Source of the DNA: CALDTK01 sp963837005
GTDB taxonomy: Bacteria > Bacteroidota > Bacteroidia > Chitinophagales > Saprospiraceae
Reading direction: 5' to 3'
NCBI GenBank assembly: GCA_963837005.1
Contig: CAWIMC010000001.1
Span: 124,001 to 188,000, forward strand
DNA length: 64,000 nucleotides
Under the pieces are notes generated by a model. It did not search any database, had not been told where the DNA came from, and saw only the letters and a list, made by a program, of their open reading frames with translations. This document shows, piece by piece, positions 10,463 to 18,933 of this stretch. The first letter of the stretch is position 1. Each line of letters starts with the position of its first letter. The position numbers and the translations under genes were made by a program.

Positions 10463-12007
10463 TCACGCCTCCCCCCACGCCGACACCTCGCGCCTCTCCA
10501 AATCAAACACCATCCCCACCCGCACCACCTCGCGTGCGTCATCGGCGTAGGGCGCGGCGTAGCCCTTGGCCTCGATCTGCGCCAGGGCCTCGGCGACACT
10601 AGATTGCGCGCTTGCGTCCCCAGCGCCTCTTACGATCTTCAACTCGATGACGTACACGTACTGTGAGACCTCGACCACGATGTCGGCCCGACCGCGCGCC
10701 GTGCTCACCTCCGAGCGGGTGTAGAGCCCGAGCACCGTAAAGGTCGTGTGGACGATCGCGTGCACGAAGGCCTCCCCTTGATTAGCCCACAGCTGGTACG
10801 GCACGGCCGCCAGGCTCGCGTCGACGATGTCGACGACGGTATCGAGGTCGCGCGCGCAGAAGGCTTCGTAAAGGCGATCGACTCGGGCGCTCGGCGATCC
10901 GGGTACTCCAAAGCCGTAGTCGCCCAGCAAAGCCTCGACGAAGGTCTGGCGCACCTCCTCGTTCGGGTAGTCGAGCAGGTATCGCTTCGGGTCGCGCAGT
11001 TCCTGTTTTACCGTAAGGTAGCCACCCTGAAACAGGATCGCCACCGGGTTGAGGTTCGCGAGGTTGAAGCTCGTTAGCTCGGTCTGGCGCGCCGTCACCG
11101 GGGCCACGCTGTACTCCGCGCCCGCGGCCAGCATCTGGGTCACGAAGGTGGGCGTCCCGGAGTCCGACCAGAAGTTGTCCAGTTGGCCGGACTGTAGGAA
11201 TTGCAGCAAAGACCACGGGTTGTACACCGTCTCGTGCTCGCCCCAGGCGTAGCCGTTGTACCAGTGCTTGACCTCCTCGCGGGAGTGTTCGGTGGCGTCG
11301 AGTTGCGGACCGAAATCGCGCTCTAGTTCCGTCTGCGTGATGCCGACGAGGGTATAGGCTACTGGATGGAGGGTGAGGTTCTGAAGGTTGTTGAGGTCCG
11401 AGAAGAGCGACACCTTGCTAAACGCCGAGACCCCCGTGATGAAGACCAGCTCAATGTACGGATCGGCGTCCTTTAGTACGGAGTAGAAGGCCTTCAGGAT
11501 GTCGCGATTCGCCTCGGCGCGCGGCAGGTCGTCGAGGTGCGCGATGATCGGCTTGTCGTACTCGTCGACCAGCACCACGACCTTGCCGCTGGGGTGCGAG
11601 GCGGCGGCGCGCTGGATCAACTCCTGAAAGCGCCCGGGGTAGTTGTCCCCGGCGCTGAGCGCGACGCCGAGCTTGCGCGCCTGGACTTCGAGGATGCGGT
11701 TGAGGGCGTCGACCAATCCGATCGCCTGGAAGGTCGAGCTCGCGAACTGCAGCCAGATAACCGGCCGCTGCCTTTCGGCAAAACTCCAGTGCTCGCCCGC
11801 CCAAAGCCCCTCGAAAAGCTCCGAACTCCCGGAGTACAACTCGTTGAGGGTCGATACCGTGAGGGACTTCCCGAAGCGCCGCGGACGGGATAGGAAGAGG
11901 TAACGCCCCAGGTCCGCCATGCGAGAGAGCTGCTCGGTCTTGTCGACGTAGTGCATGCCCCCCTCGCGGAGCGTGCGAAAATCTTGCGTGCTGATGGAGT
12001 ACTTCAC
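10463..12007 (-). CDS. AAA-ATPase-like protein with C-terminal PDDEXK nuclease-like domain
   Basis: The N-terminus (KYSISTQDFRTLREGG, then YVDKTEQL and FLSRPRRFGKSLTVSTL with a Walker A-like GKS) and VVLVDEYDKPI (Walker B) define the AAA-ATPase-like family common in Bacteroidota. The last ~100 residues contain GRADIVVEV and YVIELKIV, the D...ExK core of a PDDEXK nuclease domain. Function is unknown; proteins of this type are abundant, often multi-copy, and suspected to be selfish or defence-related. I chose the GTG at 12007 because family members begin right before this KYSIS segment; the longer ATG frame from 12127 reads through tandem repeats. It is divergent from the M61 peptidase gene across a repeat-filled 200-bp gap. 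Confidence 0.8.
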   Translation of the reverse strand: MKYSISTQDFRTLREGGMHYVDKTEQLSRMADLGRYLFLSRPRRFGKSLTVSTLNELYSGSSELFEGLWAGEHWSFAERQRPVIWLQFASSTFQAIGLVDALNRILEVQARKLGVALSAGDNYPGRFQELIQRAAASHPSGKVVVLVDEYDKPIIAHLDDLPRAEANRDILKAFYSVLKDADPYIELVFITGVSAFSKVSLFSDLNNLQNLTLHPVAYTLVGITQTELERDFGPQLDATEHSREEVKHWYNGYAWGEHETVYNPWSLLQFLQSGQLDNFWSDSGTPTFVTQMLAAGAEYSVAPVTARQTELTSFNLANLNPVAILFQGGYLTVKQELRDPKRYLLDYPNEEVRQTFVEALLGDYGFGVPGSPSARVDRLYEAFCARDLDTVVDIVDASLAAVPYQLWANQGEAFVHAIVHTTFTVLGLYTRSEVSTARGRADIVVEVSQYVYVIELKIVRGAGDASAQSSVAEALAQIEAKGYAAPYADDAREVVRVGMVFDLERREVSAWGEA

Positions 12008-12071
12008 GGTCCCGAAGGTACGGCGCCACCGAAGCCTCTTCTCAGGACGAAAGCCAGACAAGTCCGTACAC

Positions 12072-12184
12072 CACGCCGGCAAAGCACGCCAGCACAGCAC
12101 GCCAGCACAAGCACGCCAGCAAAGCACGCCGAAGGCCCTTGCCGCCTTCAGGCCCTTGCCGCCTTCAGGCCCTTGCCGCCTTCA
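12072..12184. repeat. Two adjoining tandem repeat arrays (13 bp and 17 bp)
   Basis: First, about five imperfect units of CACGCCAGCAAAG (12072-12130). Then three exact 17-bp units GGCCCTTGCCGCCTTCA at 12134-12150, 12151-12167 and 12168-12184. The 17-bp unit recurs in variant form at 20935-20985, again just upstream of a plus-strand gene. Confidence 0.85.
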
Positions 12185-12206
12185 GGCCAATCTCTACCTT
12201 CCCCCC

Positions 12207-14048
12207 ATGCGCCACCTCTCCCTCCTCGTCATCGTTCTCCTATCCCTGAGCGCCAACGCACAGCTCGAATGGACCACCTCCCACCCCGGCGCCATCCGCT
12301 ACACCCTCGACCTCGCCCGCGTCGCCCAGCACGAACTCCGCATCACCGTCGACTTCCCCGCCGTCCCCACCGACGTCTTCACCGTGCGGATGCCCAACTC
12401 GAGCCCCGGTCGCTACGCCCAGCACGATTTTGCGAAAAACGTCTACGATCTCACCGCCACCGGTGCCGACGGCAAAGTCCTCGTCGTTTACCCCGCCGGC
12501 CTCGGCACCTGGCAGATCACCGGCCACGGTGGCGCCGTCCGCCTCACCTATACCCTGTTCGCCGACCGTGCCGACGGCACCTACTCCGGGGTCGACGACC
12601 GCAAGCTGCACCTCAACATGCCGGCCACCTTCCTCTACGGCGAACAGTTGAATGATCGGCCGATCCTCCTCGTCATCCCGACCGCAGCGGAGCGATCTCC
12701 CCGAACACGACCCGAGTGGACGGTCGCCACGCAACTCGTCAAGGTCGCAGGAGACCGCGTCCGTGCCGCGCCCAACTACGCCTACTTCTACGACTCGCCC
12801 ACCTTTGTCGGTGACATAACCCGCGACAGTTTTAGCGTAAGCAATCCCGGAGGCCTTACCCAAATCATCGAAGTTGCCATGATCCACGAGGGGACGCGCG
12901 CCGAATTCGATGATTACGTTGATGAGATTGAGCGGGTCGTCCTCGCCGAGCAAAAGGTCTTCGGGGAGCTGCCGCGCTTCGACTACGGCCGCTACACCTT
13001 CTTGTGCGCCTACAATCCTTACGTGAGTAGCGACGGTATGGAGCACCGCAACTCGACGGTCTGCTCGTCGACCGGCTCCCTGGCCGAGGACGCCGACCGA
13101 CTCATCGGCACCGTCGCCCACGAGTTCTTTCATAGCTGGAACGTCGAGCGCATCCGGCCTGCGAGTCTCGAGCCCTTCTCGTTCGAGCACGCAAATATGT
13201 CCGGTGAACTGTGGTTTGCCGAGGGCTTCACGAGCTACTATGACGACCTGAGCCTCGTGCGTGCCGGGTTGCTCTCCGTCGAGGACTACGCCGCCAATCT
13301 CACCGACCAACTCAACTACGTGCTGCTCTCGCCTGGGCGTGCGCACCGCAACCCTATCGAGATGTCCCAGCAGGCACCCTATGTCGATGCGGCTACGGCG
13401 CTCGACCCGACCAATTTCGTCAACACCTTCGTAAGCTACTATTCCTACGGTGCCACCATCGGTCTCGCGCTCGACCTAGCCCTGCGCGAGCGCAGCCACA
13501 CGCTAGACGAGGTGATGCGCGTCATGTGGCAGCGCTACGGCCAGCCGGAGATCCCTTACCACATCCGCGATATCGAATTGGCGGTAGGCACCGTGACAGG
13601 TGATGCGGCTTTCGCCAAAACCTGGTTTAAAGAGCATATTTACGGCAGTCAGCTACCTGATTTCGACAAGGCGCTAGCTGCTTATGGGCTTTCGCTAAAA
13701 CCCGCTGTGTCGGACACGGTGGGCTTCTACCGCTTGTCTGTGCGCGAAGCAGACGGAAAAGTATACGTCGATGCGCCGGTCCTGGAAAACAGTCCATTGT
13801 ATGCCGCAGGTCTAACCGAAGGCTGTCGTATCCTAGCTATTGATGGTAAGGCCATTACGAGCAAATCCCAAGGAAAGGCGATTATTCAGGAGCTAAAGAT
13901 CGGACGGGCCGTGACGATTCAGTATGAACAACTCGGTCGGGAAAAGTCTGGAACCTTCATCGCGGCGGCAAGCCCGGAGTTCAGGCTCAGCGTTGATGAG
14001 AAGGCAAGCAAAAGAGTGATAGAAAAGCGGAACGGTTGGCTAAAATAA
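12207..14048 (+). CDS. M61 family metallopeptidase with PDZ domain
   Basis: A 613-residue exported protein: signal peptide at residues 1-17 (LSLLVIVLLSLSANAQ), an N-terminal beta domain, then the zinc-binding HEFFHSWNVERIRP of M61 glycyl aminopeptidases with the downstream Glu in ELWFAEGFTSYY. The C-terminal part (ENSPLYAAGLTEGCRILAIDG) is a PDZ domain. It probably trims peptides in the periplasm or outside the cell. The ATG at 12207 is chosen because it directly precedes the signal peptide; the frame is open upstream through tandem repeats. It contains three copies of the mini-hairpin motif. Confidence 0.88.
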   Translation: MRHLSLLVIVLLSLSANAQLEWTTSHPGAIRYTLDLARVAQHELRITVDFPAVPTDVFTVRMPNSSPGRYAQHDFAKNVYDLTATGADGKVLVVYPAGLGTWQITGHGGAVRLTYTLFADRADGTYSGVDDRKLHLNMPATFLYGEQLNDRPILLVIPTAAERSPRTRPEWTVATQLVKVAGDRVRAAPNYAYFYDSPTFVGDITRDSFSVSNPGGLTQIIEVAMIHEGTRAEFDDYVDEIERVVLAEQKVFGELPRFDYGRYTFLCAYNPYVSSDGMEHRNSTVCSSTGSLAEDADRLIGTVAHEFFHSWNVERIRPASLEPFSFEHANMSGELWFAEGFTSYYDDLSLVRAGLLSVEDYAANLTDQLNYVLLSPGRAHRNPIEMSQQAPYVDAATALDPTNFVNTFVSYYSYGATIGLALDLALRERSHTLDEVMRVMWQRYGQPEIPYHIRDIELAVGTVTGDAAFAKTWFKEHIYGSQLPDFDKALAAYGLSLKPAVSDTVGFYRLSVREADGKVYVDAPVLENSPLYAAGLTEGCRILAIDGKAITSKSQGKAIIQELKIGRAVTIQYEQLGREKSGTFIAAASPEFRLSVDEKASKRVIEKRNGWLK

Positions 14049-14131
14049 ATCGTAGGATCTCCGACACATCGGCTGCCACCCCGCCATTCGCCGCCGTATC
14101 GTAGCAGGGTGTCTGGTCTGGTTGCCCTCCA

Positions 14132-16069
14132 CTAGGGTATCCACCGCCGAAAGCTCTCGATCGCCTCGTACTCCGGCATCCCTAAAGCATCATAAGCCTC
14201 TGCGGTCGCGCGATTGCGCTCTTCGGCGCGTTGCCAAAATTCGCGCGTGTCGTGTCCTGGGAACAGCGGCCGATCCTTCTGACTTTGGTGCTTGAAGATC
14301 GCGCGGCGCTTTCGGAGCAGTTCGTCGGGTGAGATCGGGATTGCCATCTCGGTCTCCTCGACCGACCACTCCTGCCAGGCACCTCGGTAAAGCCATACCC
14401 AGCAATCTTGGGCCCAAGCGGTGTGCTGGTTTTGCCGAAAGGCCTCCATGACAGCGGCCAGGCACGTCCGGTGCGTCCCGTGGGGATCACTGAGGTCGCC
14501 TGCGGCGAAGATTTGGTGGGGCTTTATCTCGTTGAGCAAGTCACTCACGATCTTGATATCAGCCGGACCGATGGGCTTTTTACGCACCGTGCCTGTTTCG
14601 TAAAACGGCATGTCGAGAAAGTGCATCTGCTCGTCGGGAATTCCCACGTACCGGCAGGCCGCCTTGGCTTCGCCCCGCCGGATGAGCCCCTTGATCGTCT
14701 GAATCTCGGGCGAGTCGACATCTCCTGGATGCTTGCTTTTGAGAGATTCGCGGACCCCCGACAGCAGGTCCGCCGTGCGAGCGCCCGCCAGGTCGAAGGC
14801 CTCGGTGTAATCGGCCGCGAAATCGGCAAACCGGACCACATCCTCGTCGAAGACCGCAATGTTGCCAGAGGTTTGGTAGGCGACGTGGACCTCGTGACCC
14901 TGGTCGACTAAGCGGATAAAGGTCCCCCCCATCGAGATCACATCGTCGTCTGGGTGCGGACTAAAGATGACTACGCGCTTGTGCGCTGGCTCCGGACGCT
15001 CGGGATAGCGACTCGGGTCGGAGTTCGGCTTGCCGCCGGGCCAGCCTGTGAGTGTTCGCTGGAGGTAGTTGAAGATTTCCAGGTTGATATCGTATGCCCC
15101 GTCATCGCCACGCGTGAGCAGGTCGGCCATGCCGTTTTCGGCGTAGTGGCGATTGGTCAGTTTGAGCACCGGCAGCCCGACGTGACGGCTCAGCCAGATC
15201 ACGGCCTTGCGGGTCGAAACGGTGTCCCACGACACCTCCTCGAGCAGCCACGGTGTGTCGATGCGCGTGAGTTTGCTCGACGAAGCATCGTCGAGGATCA
15301 CCGTCACTGCTGGATGACGCTGTAAGTAGGTAGCCGGGATGGTGTCGAGCACCGGACCTTCCACGGCCTCACGGACGATCGAAGCCTTGCCCTCACCCCA
15401 GGCCATCAGGATAACCTCCCGGGCGTCCATAATGCTGCCAACCCCCATCGTGATCGCTTTGCGGGGGACGTTTTCTTCGCCGAAGAAGTCGCTCGCCGCA
15501 TCCGTGATCGTAATGTGGTCTAAGGAAATCAGTCGCGTGCGTGAGTGAGCCCCCGAGCCGGGCTCGTTAAAGCCAATATGGCCTGTACGTCCGATACCCA
15601 ACAGCTGTAGGTCAATGCCGCCCGCGTCCACGATAGCCTGCTCGTACTGCTTGCAGTACGCATCTACCTGGTCGCGCGGCACCGTGCCATCTGGGACATG
15701 ACATTGCTCTCGGGGGATGTCGACGCGGTCGAAGAGGTGTTCGCGCATGAACCGCACGTAGCTCTGCAGCTCGCGTGGGTCCATCGGGTAGTACTCGTCG
15801 AGATTGAAAGTCACCACCTTGGCGAAGCTCAAAGACTCTTCCTCGTGCATACGTACGAGGTGGTTGTACACACTCACGGGCGTCGAGCCAGTAGCGAGGC
15901 CGAGTACGCAGGTCTCGTTTTTGGCGGCCCGCTCGCGAATGAGTTCGGAAATACGCCGCGCGACCGCCAGCGAGGCATCCGCGGAGTCGGGATATAGCTC
16001 GATGTCGAGATTTTCGATGTCCCCTTTCGGGATGAGGCGGGCGTTAGTAGGGCTAAGGGTTGTCTCCAT
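14132..16069 (-). CDS. nagB: Glucosamine-6-phosphate deaminase fused to PIG-L family deacetylase
   Basis: Residues ~25-290 are NagB-like: LATGSTPVSVYNHL, FNLDEYYPM, and GIGRTGHIGFNEPGS, the active-site segments that convert glucosamine-6-phosphate to fructose-6-phosphate and ammonia. Residues ~370-640 are a PIG-L/LmbE deacetylase (FSPHPDDDVISMGG, the metal-binding PHPDD motif). This fusion is common in Bacteroidota and probably couples amino-sugar deacetylation to deamination. I prefer the ATG at 16069 (METTLSPTN) over the one four codons upstream. No sugar transporter is adjacent. Confidence 0.9.
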   Translation of the reverse strand: METTLSPTNARLIPKGDIENLDIELYPDSADASLAVARRISELIRERAAKNETCVLGLATGSTPVSVYNHLVRMHEEESLSFAKVVTFNLDEYYPMDPRELQSYVRFMREHLFDRVDIPREQCHVPDGTVPRDQVDAYCKQYEQAIVDAGGIDLQLLGIGRTGHIGFNEPGSGAHSRTRLISLDHITITDAASDFFGEENVPRKAITMGVGSIMDAREVILMAWGEGKASIVREAVEGPVLDTIPATYLQRHPAVTVILDDASSSKLTRIDTPWLLEEVSWDTVSTRKAVIWLSRHVGLPVLKLTNRHYAENGMADLLTRGDDGAYDINLEIFNYLQRTLTGWPGGKPNSDPSRYPERPEPAHKRVVIFSPHPDDDVISMGGTFIRLVDQGHEVHVAYQTSGNIAVFDEDVVRFADFAADYTEAFDLAGARTADLLSGVRESLKSKHPGDVDSPEIQTIKGLIRRGEAKAACRYVGIPDEQMHFLDMPFYETGTVRKKPIGPADIKIVSDLLNEIKPHQIFAAGDLSDPHGTHRTCLAAVMEAFRQNQHTAWAQDCWVWLYRGAWQEWSVEETEMAIPISPDELLRKRRAIFKHQSQKDRPLFPGHDTREFWQRAEERNRATAEAYDALGMPEYEAIESFRRWIP

Positions 16070-16142
16070 GATACGGAGCAATGTACATGCTTATGATTGT
16101 ACGCTGAGGTATAGGGAGGATTGTGTAAAATCAGCGTTGCGC

Positions 16143-16817
16143 TCAGCGTCCTTTTGAGCGTCTCGGCTCGTTCTTCGAGCCCCAGCTAAAGCCAAATTTT
16201 ATGGAGGCCTGCGCGTACTCCCCGCTCAAGTAGTTCTGGCCTGGTAGATTAGGCAACTCCTCGACCCCGAGCGCAAGACGATAACCCACCTCGATCCCGA
16301 GCCGCGCCCACCTAAGGAGATTCAACTCACCGCCGACCGACGGCTGCAGGAGGAAGATCCTGTCTTCCGGTACGCCCTGCCGGTTGACTCGTCCGAAGCC
16401 GGTGTGAAGCCCAAACTTCGGGTGCAGCACCTTACGAGCGTGCGGGGTATACTCGACCATTGGACCGTGGTATCGCAGGTCCACGGGGAGCAGTGCATCA
16501 TTTGGAAGCTCATAGGAGGCTTGCCCTTGCAGCTTGTACAGCCCCCAGCCCACAAAAATGACTTTATTAAATTCTACTCCGCCGTAGCCTCCCTGCAAGA
16601 ACTCCTCTCCTTGCAGCGAGGTGAGTTGCGTGTGCCACCCGCCCCATAGCCCCGACACGTTGAAGCGCGACGCTTTGTCCGGAGCATCGGCCTGCGCGTC
16701 GGCGACTAGAGGAGTGAGCAGGACCCCGAGTAGCAAGGCGAGGCTTACGCCAAAACGGAAGCTGTGGGTAGGGATGGAGAGGCTAGTTTTCACGAAAGTG
16801 TAAGGTAGGACGTGCAC
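16143..16817 (-). CDS. Outer membrane beta-barrel protein, unknown function
   Basis: About 224 residues with a signal segment (FGVSLALLLGVLLTPLVADAQA near residues 22-43) and a body of alternating amphipathic strands rich in Gly, Tyr and Trp, ending in SIKFGFSW. This is the look of a small outer membrane beta-barrel. I do not recognise a named family. A GTG at codon 9 could be the true start. It lies alone, divergent from the Skp-like gene. Confidence 0.6.
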   Translation of the reverse strand: MHVLPYTFVKTSLSIPTHSFRFGVSLALLLGVLLTPLVADAQADAPDKASRFNVSGLWGGWHTQLTSLQGEEFLQGGYGGVEFNKVIFVGWGLYKLQGQASYELPNDALLPVDLRYHGPMVEYTPHARKVLHPKFGLHTGFGRVNRQGVPEDRIFLLQPSVGGELNLLRWARLGIEVGYRLALGVEELPNLPGQNYLSGEYAQASIKFGFSWGSKNEPRRSKGR

Positions 16818-16944
16818 AGAGGACGAGTGAACCGACGAGAGGTTACAGGTTCGCAGGTCGCGACACCCGTTGGTCGACCATCAGCTAGGTCCGGGTCAAC
16901 GGTCTACCTATCTTCGCGCCCGCAATCGCCAAACCGATTCTTAC

Positions 16945-17541
16945 ATGAGAACTCTTTTCACCGCCCTTATTGCCCTGGCCCTTCTTTTTTCGACAGCTTG
17001 TGACAAGGGCGGTGTCGCTCCCATAGCGAAGGACGGCAGCGCCGACGCTTCCGCGGGGCTCAAGATCGCCTACGTCGATACCGATTCCATTCTCAGCGGC
17101 TACGTGTACCTCAAGTCCCAGACCGACATCCTACAAAAACGCGAGGAGGATGCCGGGGCGGACCTAGAGCGACGCGCCCGCAAGCTCGAAGGGCAAATAC
17201 AGAGTTTCCAGAAGCGGGCACAGGGAGGTAACCTCACGCCAAAACAAATCGAAGGCGAGCAGCAGGTTCTCGGGCGCTCGCAGCAAGAGCTCCAGATGGA
17301 GCAGCAGCGCCTTCAAATGGAGTTTCAGGGTGAGGCCGCCCGACTCCAATCAGAAATCGTAAGTGTTCTCAAACGCGAAGTAGACGCCCTTCAGACCGAG
17401 CGCGGACTAGACTTCATCCTCTCCTACGGGGGTACCTCCGGCGTACTTGCCGTGAATCCCGCCTACGACCTCACTACGGAGGTGCTCTCCAGAATGAACG
17501 CGGCGCCCAGCGTCGACACGACCGCCGCGCCGCTCAAGTAA
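16945..17541 (+). CDS. OmpH/Skp family chaperone, lipoprotein form
   Basis: A 198-residue protein with lipobox signal peptide (ALLFSTACDK), followed by LKIAYVDTDSIL and a long charged coiled coil (residues ~60-150, rich in Q, E, R and L), then LDFILSY. That is the Skp/OmpH pattern of periplasmic holdases that carry unfolded outer membrane proteins. The lipid anchor differs from soluble E. coli Skp but is seen in Bacteroidota. The ATG at 16945 starts the signal peptide. Confidence 0.85.
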   Translation: MRTLFTALIALALLFSTACDKGGVAPIAKDGSADASAGLKIAYVDTDSILSGYVYLKSQTDILQKREEDAGADLERRARKLEGQIQSFQKRAQGGNLTPKQIEGEQQVLGRSQQELQMEQQRLQMEFQGEAARLQSEIVSVLKREVDALQTERGLDFILSYGGTSGVLAVNPAYDLTTEVLSRMNAAPSVDTTAAPLK

Positions 17542-17649
17542 GTACAGCACTAAGCATCGTCTTACATTCCCGTGGCCAGCTGCCGCCGAGTGCGAGAACA
17601 TAAGTGTGACCAGATCGTACGATCGCCACGGTACCTCGGCTGCGCGGCT

Positions 17650-18795
17650 TTATCGGACCACCAGCACTCGCTGCGTTGCCGCTAGCCGTCCATTGCGGCT
17701 GAGCACGACCAGTGCCAAACCAACCGGCCAGGATGAGGTGTCGAAGACTTCCTCCGCGTGGAGTACAGAGAGTGGACGGCTCTCGATCGAACGTCCGTCG
17801 ATGCCGTATATGTCGAGTCGGTCGCTCGACCCGGCTTCGGGATCGGCGGTCACCGTAAGCAGCGAGCCATTAAATCTCGTCCGCAATACTGCCGATGGCG
17901 CGGCGAGTTCGGTCAGGCCCACGAGGGTGTTGGCTTGGTATTCCAGGCGCGTTACGCTTTCTGAGCTGTCCAGAGTGAGCTTATACGCGGGCAGGTGGTC
18001 CTCTGGAGTATAGAAATCGTAGATCACGTTTCGGAACTCCGCCGCAGGTAAGAGGCTGTCCGGTACCAGCCCGAGAGCACTCACGTCTATCCATCCGAAG
18101 ATCGCCACTTTGACCTCAATGGTCTGCTGTGTCATTGTAGTGGTCTTAACGCGCAGGGCGTCGACCGTACGATCTTTAAAGTTGACTCGCCCCCAGCCAT
18201 CGACTGCAAAGGTTGTCCTTAAGCGTGCACCGATCGCGACGCTATCGATGAAGTCGGCGTACGATGAATCCCCCGTCAGGACCGTGATGATGTCTGATGA
18301 CACAGTCACCCGAGTGGTCACGTCGTCCGACGTCCGGGAGCCGAACGACAGCGTCGATGGCTGAAACAGCAAGGGATCTGGAAGACGTACGGTGGGTAGG
18401 CCATCTGTAGAGTCCACCGTCGCGAGACCAATGATCTCGATACCCCGAACTCCACGTCTGAGGTATAACTCAGCCTCGGGCAAGAGGCTGATCCCCAGGT
18501 TGAAGCGGTCGATGACCAGGTCGGCGTCGGGGAAGTTGCCCTCAGCTCCACCCTTGCGCGCATCCTTTACCTCGAAAGTGTATGCCCCTTCGCGACTCGC
18601 CGACGAGATCGACCAGATTTGGTTGCCTCCGGGCGTGGTAAGGAGGTCCAGAGGGTCCGCATAGTTGGGATCTGCGAAATAGTCCGCGCGGTCGCCTGCC
18701 TGGAGCAAGTCGGAGGCCGTGAGTGTTAGCTGGCCCTCGACCAGGCTAGTGCTCGCGAACAGGACAGCGAGGAAGGAGTAGAGCTTGAATTTCAT
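17650..18795 (-). CDS. Secreted protein with T9SS type A C-terminal sorting domain
   Basis: The ATG at 18795 begins a signal peptide (LYSFLAVLFASTSLVEG). The central ~280 residues are beta-rich and match nothing I know. The last ~70 residues (LDIYGIDGRSIESRPLS, then FDTSSWPVGLALVVL and AATQRVLVVR) have the pattern of a type A sorting domain, which directs proteins across the outer membrane through the type 9 secretion system. This agrees with the porX gene elsewhere in the window. Confidence 0.75.
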   Translation of the reverse strand: MKFKLYSFLAVLFASTSLVEGQLTLTASDLLQAGDRADYFADPNYADPLDLLTTPGGNQIWSISSASREGAYTFEVKDARKGGAEGNFPDADLVIDRFNLGISLLPEAELYLRRGVRGIEIIGLATVDSTDGLPTVRLPDPLLFQPSTLSFGSRTSDDVTTRVTVSSDIITVLTGDSSYADFIDSVAIGARLRTTFAVDGWGRVNFKDRTVDALRVKTTTMTQQTIEVKVAIFGWIDVSALGLVPDSLLPAAEFRNVIYDFYTPEDHLPAYKLTLDSSESVTRLEYQANTLVGLTELAAPSAVLRTRFNGSLLTVTADPEAGSSDRLDIYGIDGRSIESRPLSVLHAEEVFDTSSWPVGLALVVLSRNGRLAATQRVLVVR

Positions 18796-18933
18796 ACTGG
18801 GACGTTTTGGCGTGAGCAAGGTAGGCAGAGGCGTGCGCCAGAATGCTAAGTGCACGATGACTACCCGATTAAAGCAGTGAGTAGCTCCTGCGCGACAGTC
18901 TCTATCAGCAATGTAAGGGCTTGAGACGGAGGT

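Noticed and set aside
12072..12184. CRISPR-like spacing in the tandem arrays
   Set aside because: Units are contiguous with no spacers and no cas genes are nearby.
12240..13346. 368-codon minus-strand frame opposite the M61 peptidase
   Set aside because: Shadow frame; no family pattern and no start signal.
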